From: Caprella mutica
Lineage: Eukaryota > Arthropoda > Malacostraca > Amphipoda > Caprellidae
Length of the DNA stretch: 64,000 nt
Direction of reading: 5' to 3'
NCBI GenBank assembly: GCA_947561585.1
Contig: CANNZV010000420.1
Location: 186,001 to 250,000, forward strand
How positions within the stretch are numbered: position 1 is the stretch's first letter; each line of letters opens with the position of its first letter. Of this stretch, positions 27,754 to 37,214 are shown one piece after another. The notes beneath the pieces were generated by a model. The model worked only from the letters and a program-made list of their open reading frames with translations, was not told where the DNA came from and ran no database searches. Both the position numbers and the translations under genes were made by a program.

Positions 27754-28754
27754 CATAGTGATATATAATTCAAACGAGAGCATATAGAATTCAATTGTTC
27801 GTATAACTAGACAAAGTAATAAAAGATAAGTAATAAACAGTAAATTCAAGCTCTCCTATAAAAATATAAATCTGTCTCGGGGTTTAGACACCTATATTCT
27901 ATCTACTTATTCTTAAAGGAGAACCTCAAATTCTGAAATGTTCTAGAATTCACTCATTATGCATTCGTAGAAGTAAGACAAAGAGAAGGTAATTACAAAC
28001 CAGATACAGTAAATAGATTGACAAAAGAAATAATATGAAATAAAAGAAGAAGAATGGAGATAAGAACGATAACTGGTTAGAGTTTGAAAAATAACGAGAA
28101 AACTAGTCACAAATTATTATATGAAAATGGATATGAAATAATCACCAGCTTCTTTTTAGAAAATTATGTATGAGGTTTGGACAAAAAAAAAAGGAGATTG
28201 TGGTGGGCTGTAGTAAACTGGTTGGAAATGGTATAGTTAGGTCTAATGTTGGAATCTACAACCTGTATCGATATTAAAGATTGAAAATAATGTAATAAAG
28301 AACCAGATATTATTCGTAACGAAACTATTTGAAATCAAATAAGAATTTTCTGTTGTATAAATAAATATAGAAAATTAACATATATCATAGTGATATATAA
28401 TTCAAACGAGAGAATATAGAATTCAATTGTTCGTATAACTAGACAAAGTCATAAAACATAAGTAATAAAACAGTAAATTCAAGCTCTCCTATAAAAATAT
28501 AAATCTGTTTCGGGTTTAGACACCTATCTTCTATCTACTTTTTCTGAGAGGAGAACCTCAAATTCTGAAATGTTCTAGAATTCACTCATTATGCATTCGT
28601 AGAAGTAAGACAAAGAGAAGGTAATTCCAAACCAGAAACAGTAAATAGATCAACAAAAGAAATAATATGAAAGAAAAGGAAAAGAATGGAGATAAGAACG
28701 ATATCCGGTTGGAGTTTGAAAAATAACGAAAAAACTGGTCACAAAGTATTATAT
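27754..28754. repeat. U monomer and left part of the interrupted T monomer
   Basis: The U monomer (27754-28385) has the extra base in ctcggggttt, plus actggttagag and caaattattatatg. The T monomer starts at 28386 with gagagaatatag, ctttttctgagagg and gatcaacaaaag. After 369 bp it is interrupted by the transposon-like insertion, and its remaining 260 bp continue at 39070-39329, giving 629 bp in total. That equals the length of intact T monomers at 50699, 58903 and 62690. The rejoined second half ends with the 2-bp-shorter junction aacataatcatag that three of the five other T monomers share, which confirms that both halves come from one monomer. Confidence 0.9.
28751..28754. repeat. Target site duplication, left copy (ATAT)
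   Basis: The uninterrupted monomer reads gtattatatgaaaatgg here. At the left border gtattatat abuts the element, and at the right border atatgaaaatgg follows it, so ATAT is present twice. ATAT is its own reverse complement, so the inverted repeat appears to extend through it. Confidence 0.75.
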
Positions 28755-28940
28755 GAAGGGCCACAAGCCAAAGTCTCTTAACCGCAAAAATCGGGTTGCT
28801 CAAGGTAAAGTCTCTTAAGCGCTTAGCACCAGTGAAAACGGTTACAATCTTGATGTGCTAAGCGCTTAACACTCACGTAAAACGGTTGAAGTTAGCGGCA
28901 AACAAGAGTCTCTTAACCGCATCTCATTGCATAGAAAACG
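28755..28940 (+). repeat. Left terminal inverted repeat (186 bp)
   Basis: Matches the reverse complement of 38880-39065 at 185 of 186 positions by direct reading; the single difference is A here against G in the other end, inside the hairpin arm near 28860. Further inward, agcg and gg still match sporadically, so the older repeat may have been slightly longer. It contains three copies of the motif gtctcttaa(c/g)cgc (28773-28785, 28810-28822, 28908-28920), three aaaacgg motifs, and an internal hairpin. Iterated subterminal motifs are commonly transposase-binding sites in DNA transposons; that role is inferred here. Confidence 0.95.
28816..28868. other. Subterminal hairpin in the left inverted repeat
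   Basis: taagcgcttagcac (28816-28829) and its exact reverse complement gtgctaagcgctta (28855-28868) form 14 bp arms around a 25-base loop containing aaaacgg. Each arm also holds the short palindrome aagcgctt, so two such palindromes lie 39 bp apart. This could be a binding site for a dimeric transposase. Confidence 0.7.
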
Positions 28941-30665
28941 GAGCGAGGGTAGACTCAAGTATTAACCTTGTTCTTATTAGGCTCATTATTAGACTCTTCT
29001 ATTTATATGGAATGTAATATGTTTCCAATTTTTATAATATAATAGCGGTAGATATATTGTACTATAAAAACAATAATTTTTAGAGGCCTGCAATAATTAC
29101 TTCAAATCACTTAGGTGATGAAGAATAATTTATAAATCACGTAATTTAAGTTGACATGATGTAGTAAATTATAGCAGATCATTTTAATTTCGATTTCACG
29201 AAAGCTGTATCTTTAAGCTGCTAATTAATTTATAAGCACTTCTTAACATCTTTATTTGACTAAACTTTAAATTATATTTTCATTCTCTGTTGCTCAATAT
29301 GCAAGTCTTTAATTATCTTGTTTTTAATAAAGTAATATATTTAAATAATTGTTAACATTGCATTATAATTTCAATCACACAATATCAGAAGAGGTTAGTT
29401 GAATTAAATGTTTAGTAGAATGATGGTATCTAGTGAATACAAATATATTTTTTAATCTATAGTAGTCGGTTCCAATCTAGTCATTTGCTTTAGTAATTTA
29501 CAAATAACTTCAAAACAATAACACTCACAAATTATCTGTACTGCACAGCAAAAAAACTGAATTTGTATTGATTATTTAACAGTGAACAAATTTCACATTT
29601 CCAAAAATAAACTTTACTAATTGTAATGTATATATTTTAGGATTGGTGTGGGTAAACTACAGATTGGTAAATAACAAAAACAGTGATTTGGGAATTTAAC
29701 ATCCTGCGGACACTTTCCCTCCAAGCAAATCTTTTTATTGCTTTAATCAATGAAGCTGATGCTTCTCATCATCTTGCTGCAAACCGCATGGAATTTGATA
29801 GCATATTTTTGTTATTTTTATAATAAAAACTCTACAATACCTATTTTACTTCACTTACTAATTTTAGGTCTGAAGAAATAGAATGAACACCATTTGTTTC
29901 GATTGTCAACTAGGCATACTATAACCATTTATTATTCGTGTAAAGGTATGCAATTGGATAAACTTATTATAGGAACGTTTATATACTTTAGGAAACAAGT
30001 TATATCTTAATTAAACAAAAGCCGAAAACTTATTGTTTGTTCATAAATTTAAAAACAAAACAAGGGGGTACAATCTTCTTTCTCAGCGTCAGGTTAGTGA
30101 TTCACTCTATTGTTGCTCACAGAGTATCAAAAACATTAAAACCAAATAATATAAATATACTGAGTCTAATTGTATGCGGTTTGCAGAATGATGATCATAG
30201 ACCTTAGTTCTATAATATTATGTAATAATAGAAGAAATAAATCTGGCGGTATTCATACAGATATTACTTTTATTAGTATCGACAATACAGATGAAGATTT
30301 CACAACTATAATTAATATATTTTAAATTTCATGAAGGAAAATAATACAAATAATGGAGTTTTGCATGAGAACATTCCAAATGAAAAAAAAGATAGAATAT
30401 ATACTTACAATTACGAACCAAATACACGAAGGTAAGATGATCTAAATAATTGATGCTGTACTTCTAATTATCAATACTGTATGTAGCTACTCTACATAAT
30501 GAAAAATGTAAATTAAGAGTAATACCATAAGTTAACTGTTAACAACTAGACTAGTATTGTGCTGAAGAGACACCAATCAATGTAATAAATTTATATTAGT
30601 AGGGGAACAAAATGCCATATCACTAAAGTCAAAAGAAAATTAAATACAAAGGACTGGAAACATAA
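28941..30665. other. AT-rich interior of the element, no clear gene
   Basis: No recognisable gene. Short open stretches occur, none longer than chance would allow. One at 29671-29823 (plus) has a balanced composition, including ALINEADASHHLAANRMEFD, and lies in a slightly less AT-rich island. Another at 30331-30431 starts with ATG and ends at a consensus-like donor (cgaag|gtaaga). A possible acceptor (tttatattag|t) at 30599/30600 would continue it in phase to 30690. These could be decayed exons upstream of the zinc-finger-like remnant, but no homolog is apparent to me. Confidence 0.35.
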
Positions 30666-30956
30666 GTGGAGAAGGAAAGTGGTTACATGAGCAGTGATAC
30701 AAACAACTGTTATTACAAAGATTATGGATGCAGAAAAGCTCCTCCGTCACTTACAAAGGAATGTGAAGAAAGACACAAGCACCGGTAACTGCACTCACGG
30801 ATAGAACAGGTGATAGTATATGAAGCCTACGAGCCTACTAAACACAAAATCTAAGAGGAAAATGAAGAGGTGATAGTAAATGAAGCCTACGAGACTACCT
30901 AACACAAAATATAAGACCTAGTAGTTGAAGAGCATAACCCTAGCGCTATCCTCTAA
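30666..30956 (+). pseudogene. Decayed zinc-finger-like coding segment, copy A
   Basis: A single frame runs about 97 codons, interrupted by four stops (30786, 30852, 30900, 30912). Its first part reads CYYKDYGCRKAPPSLTKEC and then ERHKHR, a Cys/His-rich pattern. The rest is acidic: two 20-residue repeats built around VIVxEAYE, then a short tail ending EEHNPSAIL before a TAA. A second, more broken copy at 31281-31473 shares GCRKA, K-C, HKHR and the exact HNPSAIL-stop ending, with a synonymous difference (atc/att), which is why I regard this as former coding DNA. The ATG at 30687 is a possible start, but an upstream exon is equally likely. Function unknown; nucleic-acid binding is only suggested by the Cys/His spacing. 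Not functional as it stands. Confidence 0.5.
30808..30915 (+). repeat. 60 bp in-frame tandem duplication inside copy A
   Basis: aggtgatagta followed by tgaagcctacgag begins at 30808 and again at 30868; similarity continues through aacacaaaat and ends near 30855 and 30915. The period of 60 bp is exactly 20 codons in the frame of the decayed gene. Both copies carry a stop at the same repeat position (30852 and 30912, after HKI), so that stop was present before the duplication and the duplication took place in an already inactive gene. Confidence 0.7.
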
Positions 30957-31090
30957 AACTGCAAGTAGCGTTAAAATATGAAAAATAATATATAAACCAC
31001 ATTACAACAGTTTGGGTCCAAATGGAAGGCACCCCCCTTCTCTTCCATTCACCACAGACAGTTTGAGAATAGAACCTCTGTCAGCTCAAT
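30957..31090 (+). repeat. Downstream block shared by the two decayed copies, first copy
   Basis: After the conserved stop, similarity to 31474-31610 continues: aaaactgcaagtagcgtta (aaaactgaaagtagcgtta in the other copy), then a block beginning aacagtttgg, through cttccatt and gacag. The duplicated unit is thus at least 300 bp, and the two copies begin about 560 bp apart. The aacagtttgg block keeps the same open frame in both copies (NSLGPNGR here, NSLEPKRG in the other), which could be a residual exon or 3' sequence. Confidence 0.5.
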
Positions 31091-31280
31091 ATAATCAAAT
31101 GATCATAGTTAATTTTTAAGGAGAAAAAGACAGATTGACAGAGCTAGAAATTTATCATCATTTAATGATCAGCTTTATTATTTTTAATAGGAAGATTTAA
31201 CGTCTGCTTCGACTCTGAGAAACATTCAGAAAATAAAGTGGCTCCATTAACAATGTTACCTATCACCAGTCTAGTGACAA

Positions 31281-31473
31281 TGCACTGGATGCAGAAAAGC
31301 TTGTTTCATAGAAGTATTAAAGTTTCACACCAAGAAATGTGACTGAAAGGGACACAAGCACCGGTGGCTGTACATATGGATGGAAAAGGAAACGAAAATG
31401 TGATACTAATCGAAGTCTACCTAAAAAATTTAACATCGTAATTGAAGATCATAACCCTAGCGCTATTCTCTAA
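31281..31473 (+). pseudogene. Decayed zinc-finger-like coding segment, copy B
   Basis: Diverged direct copy of 30666-30956. Its first frame reads CTGCRKACFIEVLKFHTKKC and shortly after a TGA (31344-31346) HKHR (31353-31364). The spacing is C-x2-C-x11-H-x3-C, close to classical C2H2/C2HC zinc fingers. After HKHR the similarity moves to another frame (NVILIEVYL, matching QVIVYEAYE of copy A), and then to a third frame for VIEDHNPSAIL and TAA (31471-31473). At least one stop and two frameshifts disable it. It lacks the 60 bp internal duplication of copy A. Upstream similarity probably extends into 31230-31280 in yet another frame. Family not identified. Confidence 0.5.
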
Positions 31474-31730
31474 AACTGAAAGTAGCGTTAAAAAATGATA
31501 AACATAGAAATCCAAAACAGTTTGGAACCCAAGCGAGGCATCTCCCTTTTTCTTCCATTAACCATCGACAGCTTCAAGACGGAGCTCCTGGGGTCAATTG
31601 AAGAGGTACCTAAAAATGAGTATGGATGCAATATTGATAATTTAATAATGATACAAAAAATGAAAAACATGCTATTAAGATTCTATATTTGTTGTAAAAT
31701 TCCGATAGCTAGTTATAAATAGCAGCTAGT
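31474..31730 (+). repeat. Downstream block, second copy, with a 75-codon open frame
   Basis: Partner of 30957-31090. A frame from ATG at 31495 to a TAG at 31720 is open for 75 codons. The part that aligns with the first copy (NSLEPKRGISLFLPLTIDSF) retains the same frame. The rest (NIDNLIMIQKMKNMLLRF) is low-complexity and AT-driven. I do not consider it a functional gene; it is more likely part of the duplicated decayed sequence. Confidence 0.3.
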
Positions 31731-31739
31731 TACATTTTT

Positions 31740-34680
31740 TTGATCAATTATATAGCTATTTTGAATGCAATAAATTAGATAGATATTTATTGTATTTTTG
31801 ATATAGCTAATGCATATAGCATATTTATTTAAATTTGAGAACTTACTTTAAAATTCTAAATACTTCTAATTTTGCATTCAATATTAGAGAATACAGCTAA
31901 TTTTAATTATTAAGCTCATTTGTTACCAAAGCATGATCTTGGACCAATCGCTTCAGAATTAGTTAATCATCTATATAACTCATTAAACAATTAACTTTAA
32001 ATTACATCTACATGAGATCAATATGATGATGACTTACAATTAGGAGCATCTACTCAAACTACACATGTATGTATGCAGTGGCAGTACTGATGTTCGAAGG
32101 CATAGCAGGTCAATCATGGGATAGTTGCACACCTGTAAAATAAAATACATTCAACTACTTTGGCAATAGAATAACCTTTTATATGACATTGGTTAGATAA
32201 TTAGATTTGACTCGATTTACAAAAAAATGTTCATAATTTATTTGTGAGATAACTTAGCTGCAATCATTTGACAAATATTAAACACAAAATTCTCATTCAA
32301 AGAGATTAAAAAAAAATGATTCAAAATATTTAATTTTTGAACATTTTTAGGAGAAAAATCATTGTTAATATCAATTAGCCAACTTCAGACACATTACTAT
32401 GTAGTTATGATACTTTAATTATCTTTAGCTACTTTCAACATATAAATACAGTGAAAAGTCTACTCACATAGCAAATCAAGATGACACTACAAGTTATCCA
32501 AAGGTTTTCCCAAGTCTTGATAGATTTATCTGAAAGGAACAATTGTTTAGAAATTTTGTTAATCATATTACTGATCAGAAAATTTAACTGTTCATGACAC
32601 ACAACACACAGCATATTGATAAATTATAGCTACTGTATTTAATTATCAATACATAAAATTTAAAATATTTTCAACTGGTTGCATAATCATAAGATTCCTT
32701 CTTTAAATGTTTTCAAAGTTTTTGTTCTCTAAGTTGACCTTTATTATCAACTGTCCTATTCTCAAGCCGAAAATGAGTAGCTTTTCAGAATATTTTTATA
32801 CCAATAACTTGACTACCAATAAGTAGCTACACTAAAAATCGTATCATTATGGCCCATTGCCGCCATAACCAAAAAACAAAAAAGGAGTTTCAAGTTTATG
32901 AATATAAGCTAAATAATTGTTTAGTAGTCCTATTTTCTATTTCATTTTCCAAATATTTTAATTCATAGTTGAAATTTAAAAACAACTTTTTTTGATAACA
33001 GTAGCCAATGCAAAATATTTGCAAGTTTGAATGAAATCACTAACTTTAGACAGATAAACCAATCACACATTTATAGACAATAACTTATTAAATTTAGCGT
33101 CGGAATAATATCACTGCGATTATTTACCCCACAAGTGCGATGCAATTACCCTAATTCTTAGTAAATGTATGCTGTTAAATGATTAACCATCAGAGATACA
33201 AGATTGAAAATAGGTACACATCATTATCGAAATGATATCTTAGTATGGTATAAGTATGGAGCTTCTTCCTGAATTGGTTCTTATTTTAGATCAATGTTTG
33301 CAGGAAAGTGAGATGGAATAGTAGAATACCCTAGTCGATGATAGGATTTAGTGAAAAATGATTAAATTGGAATTAAAAGTAGCTACTTTACTTGCTTTGA
33401 TGCTCTCAATAGGTAAGACTGTTATTATGTATATGAATCTACAAATTAACTCATTAGCTGAGGATTTTCAAATTCATTTCAATGTTAGAATGGAGAGAAA
33501 TTCTTTAGCAATTTCAAATATATATATTTTTGAAAATGAAAATACTGGACTTATTAAGCATTTTGCTCATAATTATACTTCAATTAGTAATATGGATCGA
33601 AGTTTGGTACTCCAGTTCTATCCAAATTAAATTGGCTATTTAACTAACAATATAGGTTTTACTGTAAGCATGTTAAGATACCTAAACTCATCATTCTTAT
33701 CTCACCCAAACTTATAAAGTATGCTATGTAATATCTCATCAATATTTGATACACCAAAATAAAAAATTATTTTAAAAAATCTGTAATATACTGGGTGGCA
33801 CGAAAGAAATGAAACCCATTTTCAAATTTTGCTCATTACTCATCAAGATTTTGGCTACAAGTTACAAGCCATGACCCCACTTTGAAAAATTCTGCTGACC
33901 AACAAATGAATTTTGGAGGATAAATACTTCGTTTTATAAAATTTGCATCAATTCAATCTTAATATTTGAAATCTGCAAAACTTCGGAGTTAGGTAATCAA
34001 TTCATCAGTAAAGTCCTAATTTTCAAAAGTGGGCCTCAACACTCCATTCCCAATTTAAATATTTCCATCTGTGGAGCAAATACTGCCTATTTGCCTAAGT
34101 AACCTGTTATGCAGTGGTGTGAGCACTATTGGCTGGTAGCTATTACCAGCCATATTTTATTGTATTTAGAACTTTTTGCAAGACACTGACAAACAACACC
34201 ATAGATTATTTTCTAGTAGCCAATACTTCAACAACATACTACTTAGTATGTTCTACTTAACAAAGAATATCATTATTAAACTAATCACTGTAATCTAGAT
34301 TTTACAATTAAAATAATAATTTACCTAATACATACAAATAACAGATTCAGACATACTTCAAAAAGTCAATAATCAATAGTTTGGAGTGTTAATTCTCCCA
34401 ATTAGGTTGGTTTTATTTTTTGTACTTAAGTATTTTTATTTTAGGGTGTAGCTACTCTAAGCTTAATATTTTAATAAAATTGAATTAATGGAAACTTCAT
34501 AATAAAGAGTATTTAGTTTGTAAAATTAATTTGTTTGCATAAATAATTTTTGATAGTGGTTTTCAGACTATTATTTATAGCAATATTTGCTTAGAAGAAT
34601 TAGTTCAAATTTTAGCACAAATAAATATTTGAAATTAAATGTTGAATTATCAATATAACAACAAACTTTTGGACATAACC
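31740..34680. other. AT-rich non-coding interior of the element
   Basis: No gene or repeat family with good support. A 90-codon frame at 33358-33630 (plus) starts with a hydrophobic stretch, but it is about the longest expected by chance at this base composition. A weak inverted repeat, cccactttgaaaaatt (33876) against aattttcaaaagtggg (34018), encloses about 160 bp and could be another old miniature element. Short gtagctac and tagctatt motifs recur throughout. Confidence 0.5.
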
Positions 34681-34681
34681 C

Positions 34682-34868
34682 AGTACGTAATTGGTCCACA
34701 AGAACCCACTTGCATTTTCAAAAAGCTAAAAAAAATCCAATAGCTTATTTCCAATTTAATTAATAGTAAACATTAATTAATGATAAACAAAAGCATTAAT
34801 AGTAAGCATAAGAATTAATAGCTAGAAATCCACCGACGTTGCTGGAATATTATTTTCAAAGGGGAAAA
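34682..34868 (-). mobile_element. Miniature inverted-repeat element, family 1, partial copy
   Basis: Reads ttggtccacaagaaccc near its start and gctagaaatccaccgacgttgctgg near its end, in the orientation of the copy at 37215-37443. The terminal palindrome block (ccgacatgtcgg region) is missing, so this copy is truncated or badly diverged. Confidence 0.45.
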
Positions 34869-34960
34869 ACTATATTTAACTGTGAAAGAAACAAAAAATT
34901 GACTAGGTAAGTAGCTAGGTTAAAACTTAAAGTAAATAATAACTAGTATCCTTTGGCTAC

Positions 34961-35412
34961 ACTGCAAGAACTGGTAAAGTGTTCAAGAAATCCTCTAGTT
35001 TGCTTTCTGTTCTCAGTAAATTGTAAAATACATGTAAATATAAGAAAATTAAACATTGTAAGTACAGAAAATGTTAAAAAATTCCCATGCTATCATACTC
35101 TTGGTCTATGTAGTAAGTAATCAATTTTAGCTAATGCCCATCAGTCTTAACTATTCTTCAAAGGCTGGAGAAAAGACCAAGATATTATGGTAACATGTTG
35201 ATAGATTCTGCCCACATCTCAGTCTGCAAAATATAGGACATTCTCAACATTTCCTGTGACAACAATCCTTATTATGAATTAATAATCATATCCCCCTATA
35301 CTAATTATATTTAGCTACATGTATTTTTACTATTTTACATTATTAAGTCGAGAACAAATAGCAAAATAAGAGGTAAAGATTTCTTTGAGAACAGTTTACC
35401 AGTTCGTACAGT
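34961..35412. mobile_element. Possible 452 bp miniature element, family 4
   Basis: actgcaagaactggtaaagt at 34961 is matched by the reverse complement of sequence ending at 35412 (actgtacgaactggtaaact on the minus strand), about 20 of 24 positions. The internal segment tcctctagtttgctttctgt with ttctcagtaaa recurs downstream at 35440-35572. There is no coding capacity. Confidence 0.4.
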
Positions 35413-35439
35413 CTGGGAATCTGCCAAGACAGGCCATTA

Positions 35440-35572
35440 GAGAACTATAAAGTGTTCAAAAATAAATCCTCTATTTAGGCTTCTGTTCTCAGTAAACTAC
35501 ATGTAAATATAGTAGTAAATTAGAGATTGTTCACACAGAATTTCAGAAAATCTTAAAAATGTCCCATTTTCT
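35440..35572. repeat. Diverged direct copy of 34968-35092
   Basis: aagtgttcaaaaataaatcc, then cttctgttctcagtaaac, acatgtaaatata and a cagaaaatcttaaaaa block, occur in the same order as at 34968-35092, about 470 bp upstream. Identity is moderate with indels. It may be a second, partial family 4 element. Confidence 0.5.
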
Positions 35573-35920
35573 GCTAACTGACTGGGAATCTGCTGATAAG
35601 CTGAGCTTAATAGCATGAGCTCAACTTCACATCAAATTGAAATATCTGAAAGTCAGGAGACCCTGAAGTCACTGAAAGAAGCTACATTATGCAGAATGGG
35701 CTAGGATATCTGAAATTTTTGAGTTATAAATAACAGCCTTAACTCTGCTTAGATATTGATATTAGCTGTATTAGGTACATGAATTAAATTTATAATACCA
35801 AGTTGTTTTTACAAAATTACAGATAGTGCCTAAAAACCTACCTATATGATTTAGCTACACTATGAATATTTAATAATGAAACAAGAAACAGATAATTGGA
35901 TACTACTCATCCTGAGTCAT

Positions 35921-36114
35921 CCAGTCTGCAAAGCGCATTCATATCGCCGAAGACCTTTGGAGACAAATTTTGAGGGAAAATAATTAATTTTCCTAATCAA
36001 TTCCAATGTTTACATGTATTTGTGTTTTTATTGGAGACATTTTGCAAAAGTTTGGTCATTTTGGAGACAGATTTGAAAATCTTTGAGACAGATTTACCAC
36101 ACTTTACAGACTGG
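35921..36114. mobile_element. Miniature inverted-repeat element, family 3 (194 bp)
   Basis: Starts ccagtctgcaaag and ends ctttacagactgg, terminal inverted repeats of 13 bp with one mismatch. The inside is built from degenerate tttggagaca units, including tttggtcattttggagacag. A related stretch at about 36330-36460 has tttggtcattttggagagat and several gagagacaaatgg-like units, so a second diverged member lies just downstream. No clear target duplication is visible. Confidence 0.5.
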
Positions 36115-36260
36115 TTACTCATACACTCATACTAGGTCCTACCTACTCCACTAACTGCAGCTCAAGGTAAAATAGTAATTCTCATAAACTCTCTACATAC
36201 TTGTCCCTTCAAGCTTTAAGACTCCAGCCTCCAGGTAATAAAGCATGTCCAAACTGAGGC

Positions 36261-36286
36261 AAACTCGCCATTTTAATGGCGAGTTT
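36261..36286. other. Perfect 26 bp hairpin
   Basis: aaactcgccatt-tt-aatggcgagttt: 12 bp arms around two T bases, GC-rich for its surroundings. It lies between the two family 3 stretches. It could be the remains of a very small inverted-repeat element or an end of one. Confidence 0.65.
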
Positions 36287-36619
36287 GTGCCAGACTTAGA
36301 TATTTGAGCCCTTCAATTGCAAATGGAGAGAAATATCTAATTTTCTCTTATGCTACACTACATTTAAAATGATATTTTGGGGAGATTTAATGATAATTTG
36401 GTCATTTTGGAGAGATATTTGGTGATTTTTGAAGAGAAATGGAGAGACAAATGGAGAGTTTATTAAACAAAGAGATATACTATTTACTATGGTCTTAAGC
36501 TAGTCTGAGCTAGGCTCAAATTGTCATAAATTCTATCCTAAAAGACATTGTATGATCGTACTTATTGTAGGACTACCCAGAGGAAAGAATAACTAGGAGA
36601 AATGTCTACTGCCTGAACC

Positions 36620-36852
36620 AGACTGCATTTTATGGTAAATTCCGCCGACATGTCGGTGGAATTTTGCCCTCTTTGAAAATAAAATTCTAGCTAAGTTGGT
36701 GGATTTCTAGCTCTTGCTGCTCTGTTTTCCAAACTATGTAACCATTAATCTTCACTTTTTAATAGAAAATCAGCCTTATTTTTGGAAATTGTTGGTGTAT
36801 TTTTTCAACTTTTAGAAAAAGTCTATGGAATTTTGTGCACCAAAAACAGATT
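36620..36852 (+). mobile_element. Miniature inverted-repeat element, family 1, copy 1
   Basis: About 233 bp. It begins agactgcattttatggtaaat and ends ttttgtgcaccaaaaacagatt; the two ends are imperfect reverse complements (actgnattt, ggt, aaattcc). Near the start is a 28 bp near-palindrome (36637-36664) centred on ccgacatgtcgg, with one mismatch. A second copy in opposite orientation is at 37215-37443 and a partial one at 34682-34868. Confidence 0.6.
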
Positions 36853-36952
36853 GATCTCTACATTTGCAATGAAGGCCCGAAGTTCTTAATTTGCTCAAAA
36901 TAATTGTCATTAACCCACAAATAAAATAGCAAGAATGGACATCCAAATCATC

Positions 36953-37118
36953 CATATTTCAGAGGCTGGTAAATTGTAAGCCAATTTGGTTCATTTTTCT
37001 TTTTTTGAAGATTTAAAGCCAAAAATTAACATTGGAAGTTGGAACATGGAATTAATTCATAATTTTAAGCCAATTAGGAATAGGTATCTGATTTTTATCT
37101 TTTGAAATATTATCATGG
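36953..37118 (-). mobile_element. Short dispersed repeat, family 2, inverted copy
   Basis: Reverse-complement relative of 37457-37668 and 37799-38050. It shows atttcagaggctgg, ttgtaagccaatttgg, a loose thread of taaagccaaaaattaac, and ttttaagccaatta. It lacks the far end present in the other two copies. Confidence 0.5.
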
Positions 37119-37214
37119 ATAGACATAAGTTTTAATAGGTAGTAGTCAGTGAGCCACAAGGTAGTTAGTACCTGGGGCTGGGGTTTATATAAAAGTTTGT
37201 TAACTGGCCCGGCT

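Larger units (their letters stand above)
1..28754. repeat. Satellite array, left segment (about 630 bp monomers)
   Basis: Forty-five full head-to-tail monomers and the first 369 bp of a forty-sixth. Each starts at catagtgatata; starts are 1, 632, 1263, 1892, 2523, 3154, 3785, 4415, 5046, 5677, 6313, 6942, 7573, 8204, 8836, 9465, 10096, 10727, 11358, 11988, 12618, 13248, 13880, 14511, 15141, 15771, 16401, 17032, 17662, 18292, 18923, 19553, 20183, 20813, 21443, 22073, 22705, 23336, 23966, 24598, 25230, 25861, 26492, 27122, 27754 and 28386. Length varies only by small indels (629-636 bp). All copies share one orientation. Types differ by diagnostic substitutions, for example gtatagaaaac (B), caatcgagagc (P), gacatagagaagg (Q) and gctttcctat (R). 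The array is open at base 1, so its true length is unknown. No gene is supported inside it, except for the fossil frame at 5962-6204. Confidence 0.98.

Noticed and set aside
1..28754. CRISPR array or bacterial repeat
   Set aside because: The unit is about 630 bp with no short repeat/unique spacer alternation, and the repeats diverge gradually along their whole length.
31488..31670. 60-codon minus-strand frame
   Set aside because: Antisense of the duplicated downstream block; the plus strand is the frame shared with the other copy.
33358..33630. 90-codon plus-strand frame with a hydrophobic start
   Set aside because: With about 7-8 percent stop codons at this composition, a 10 kb AT-rich interior read in six frames is expected to give roughly one frame this long. 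No duplicate, motif or splice context supports it.
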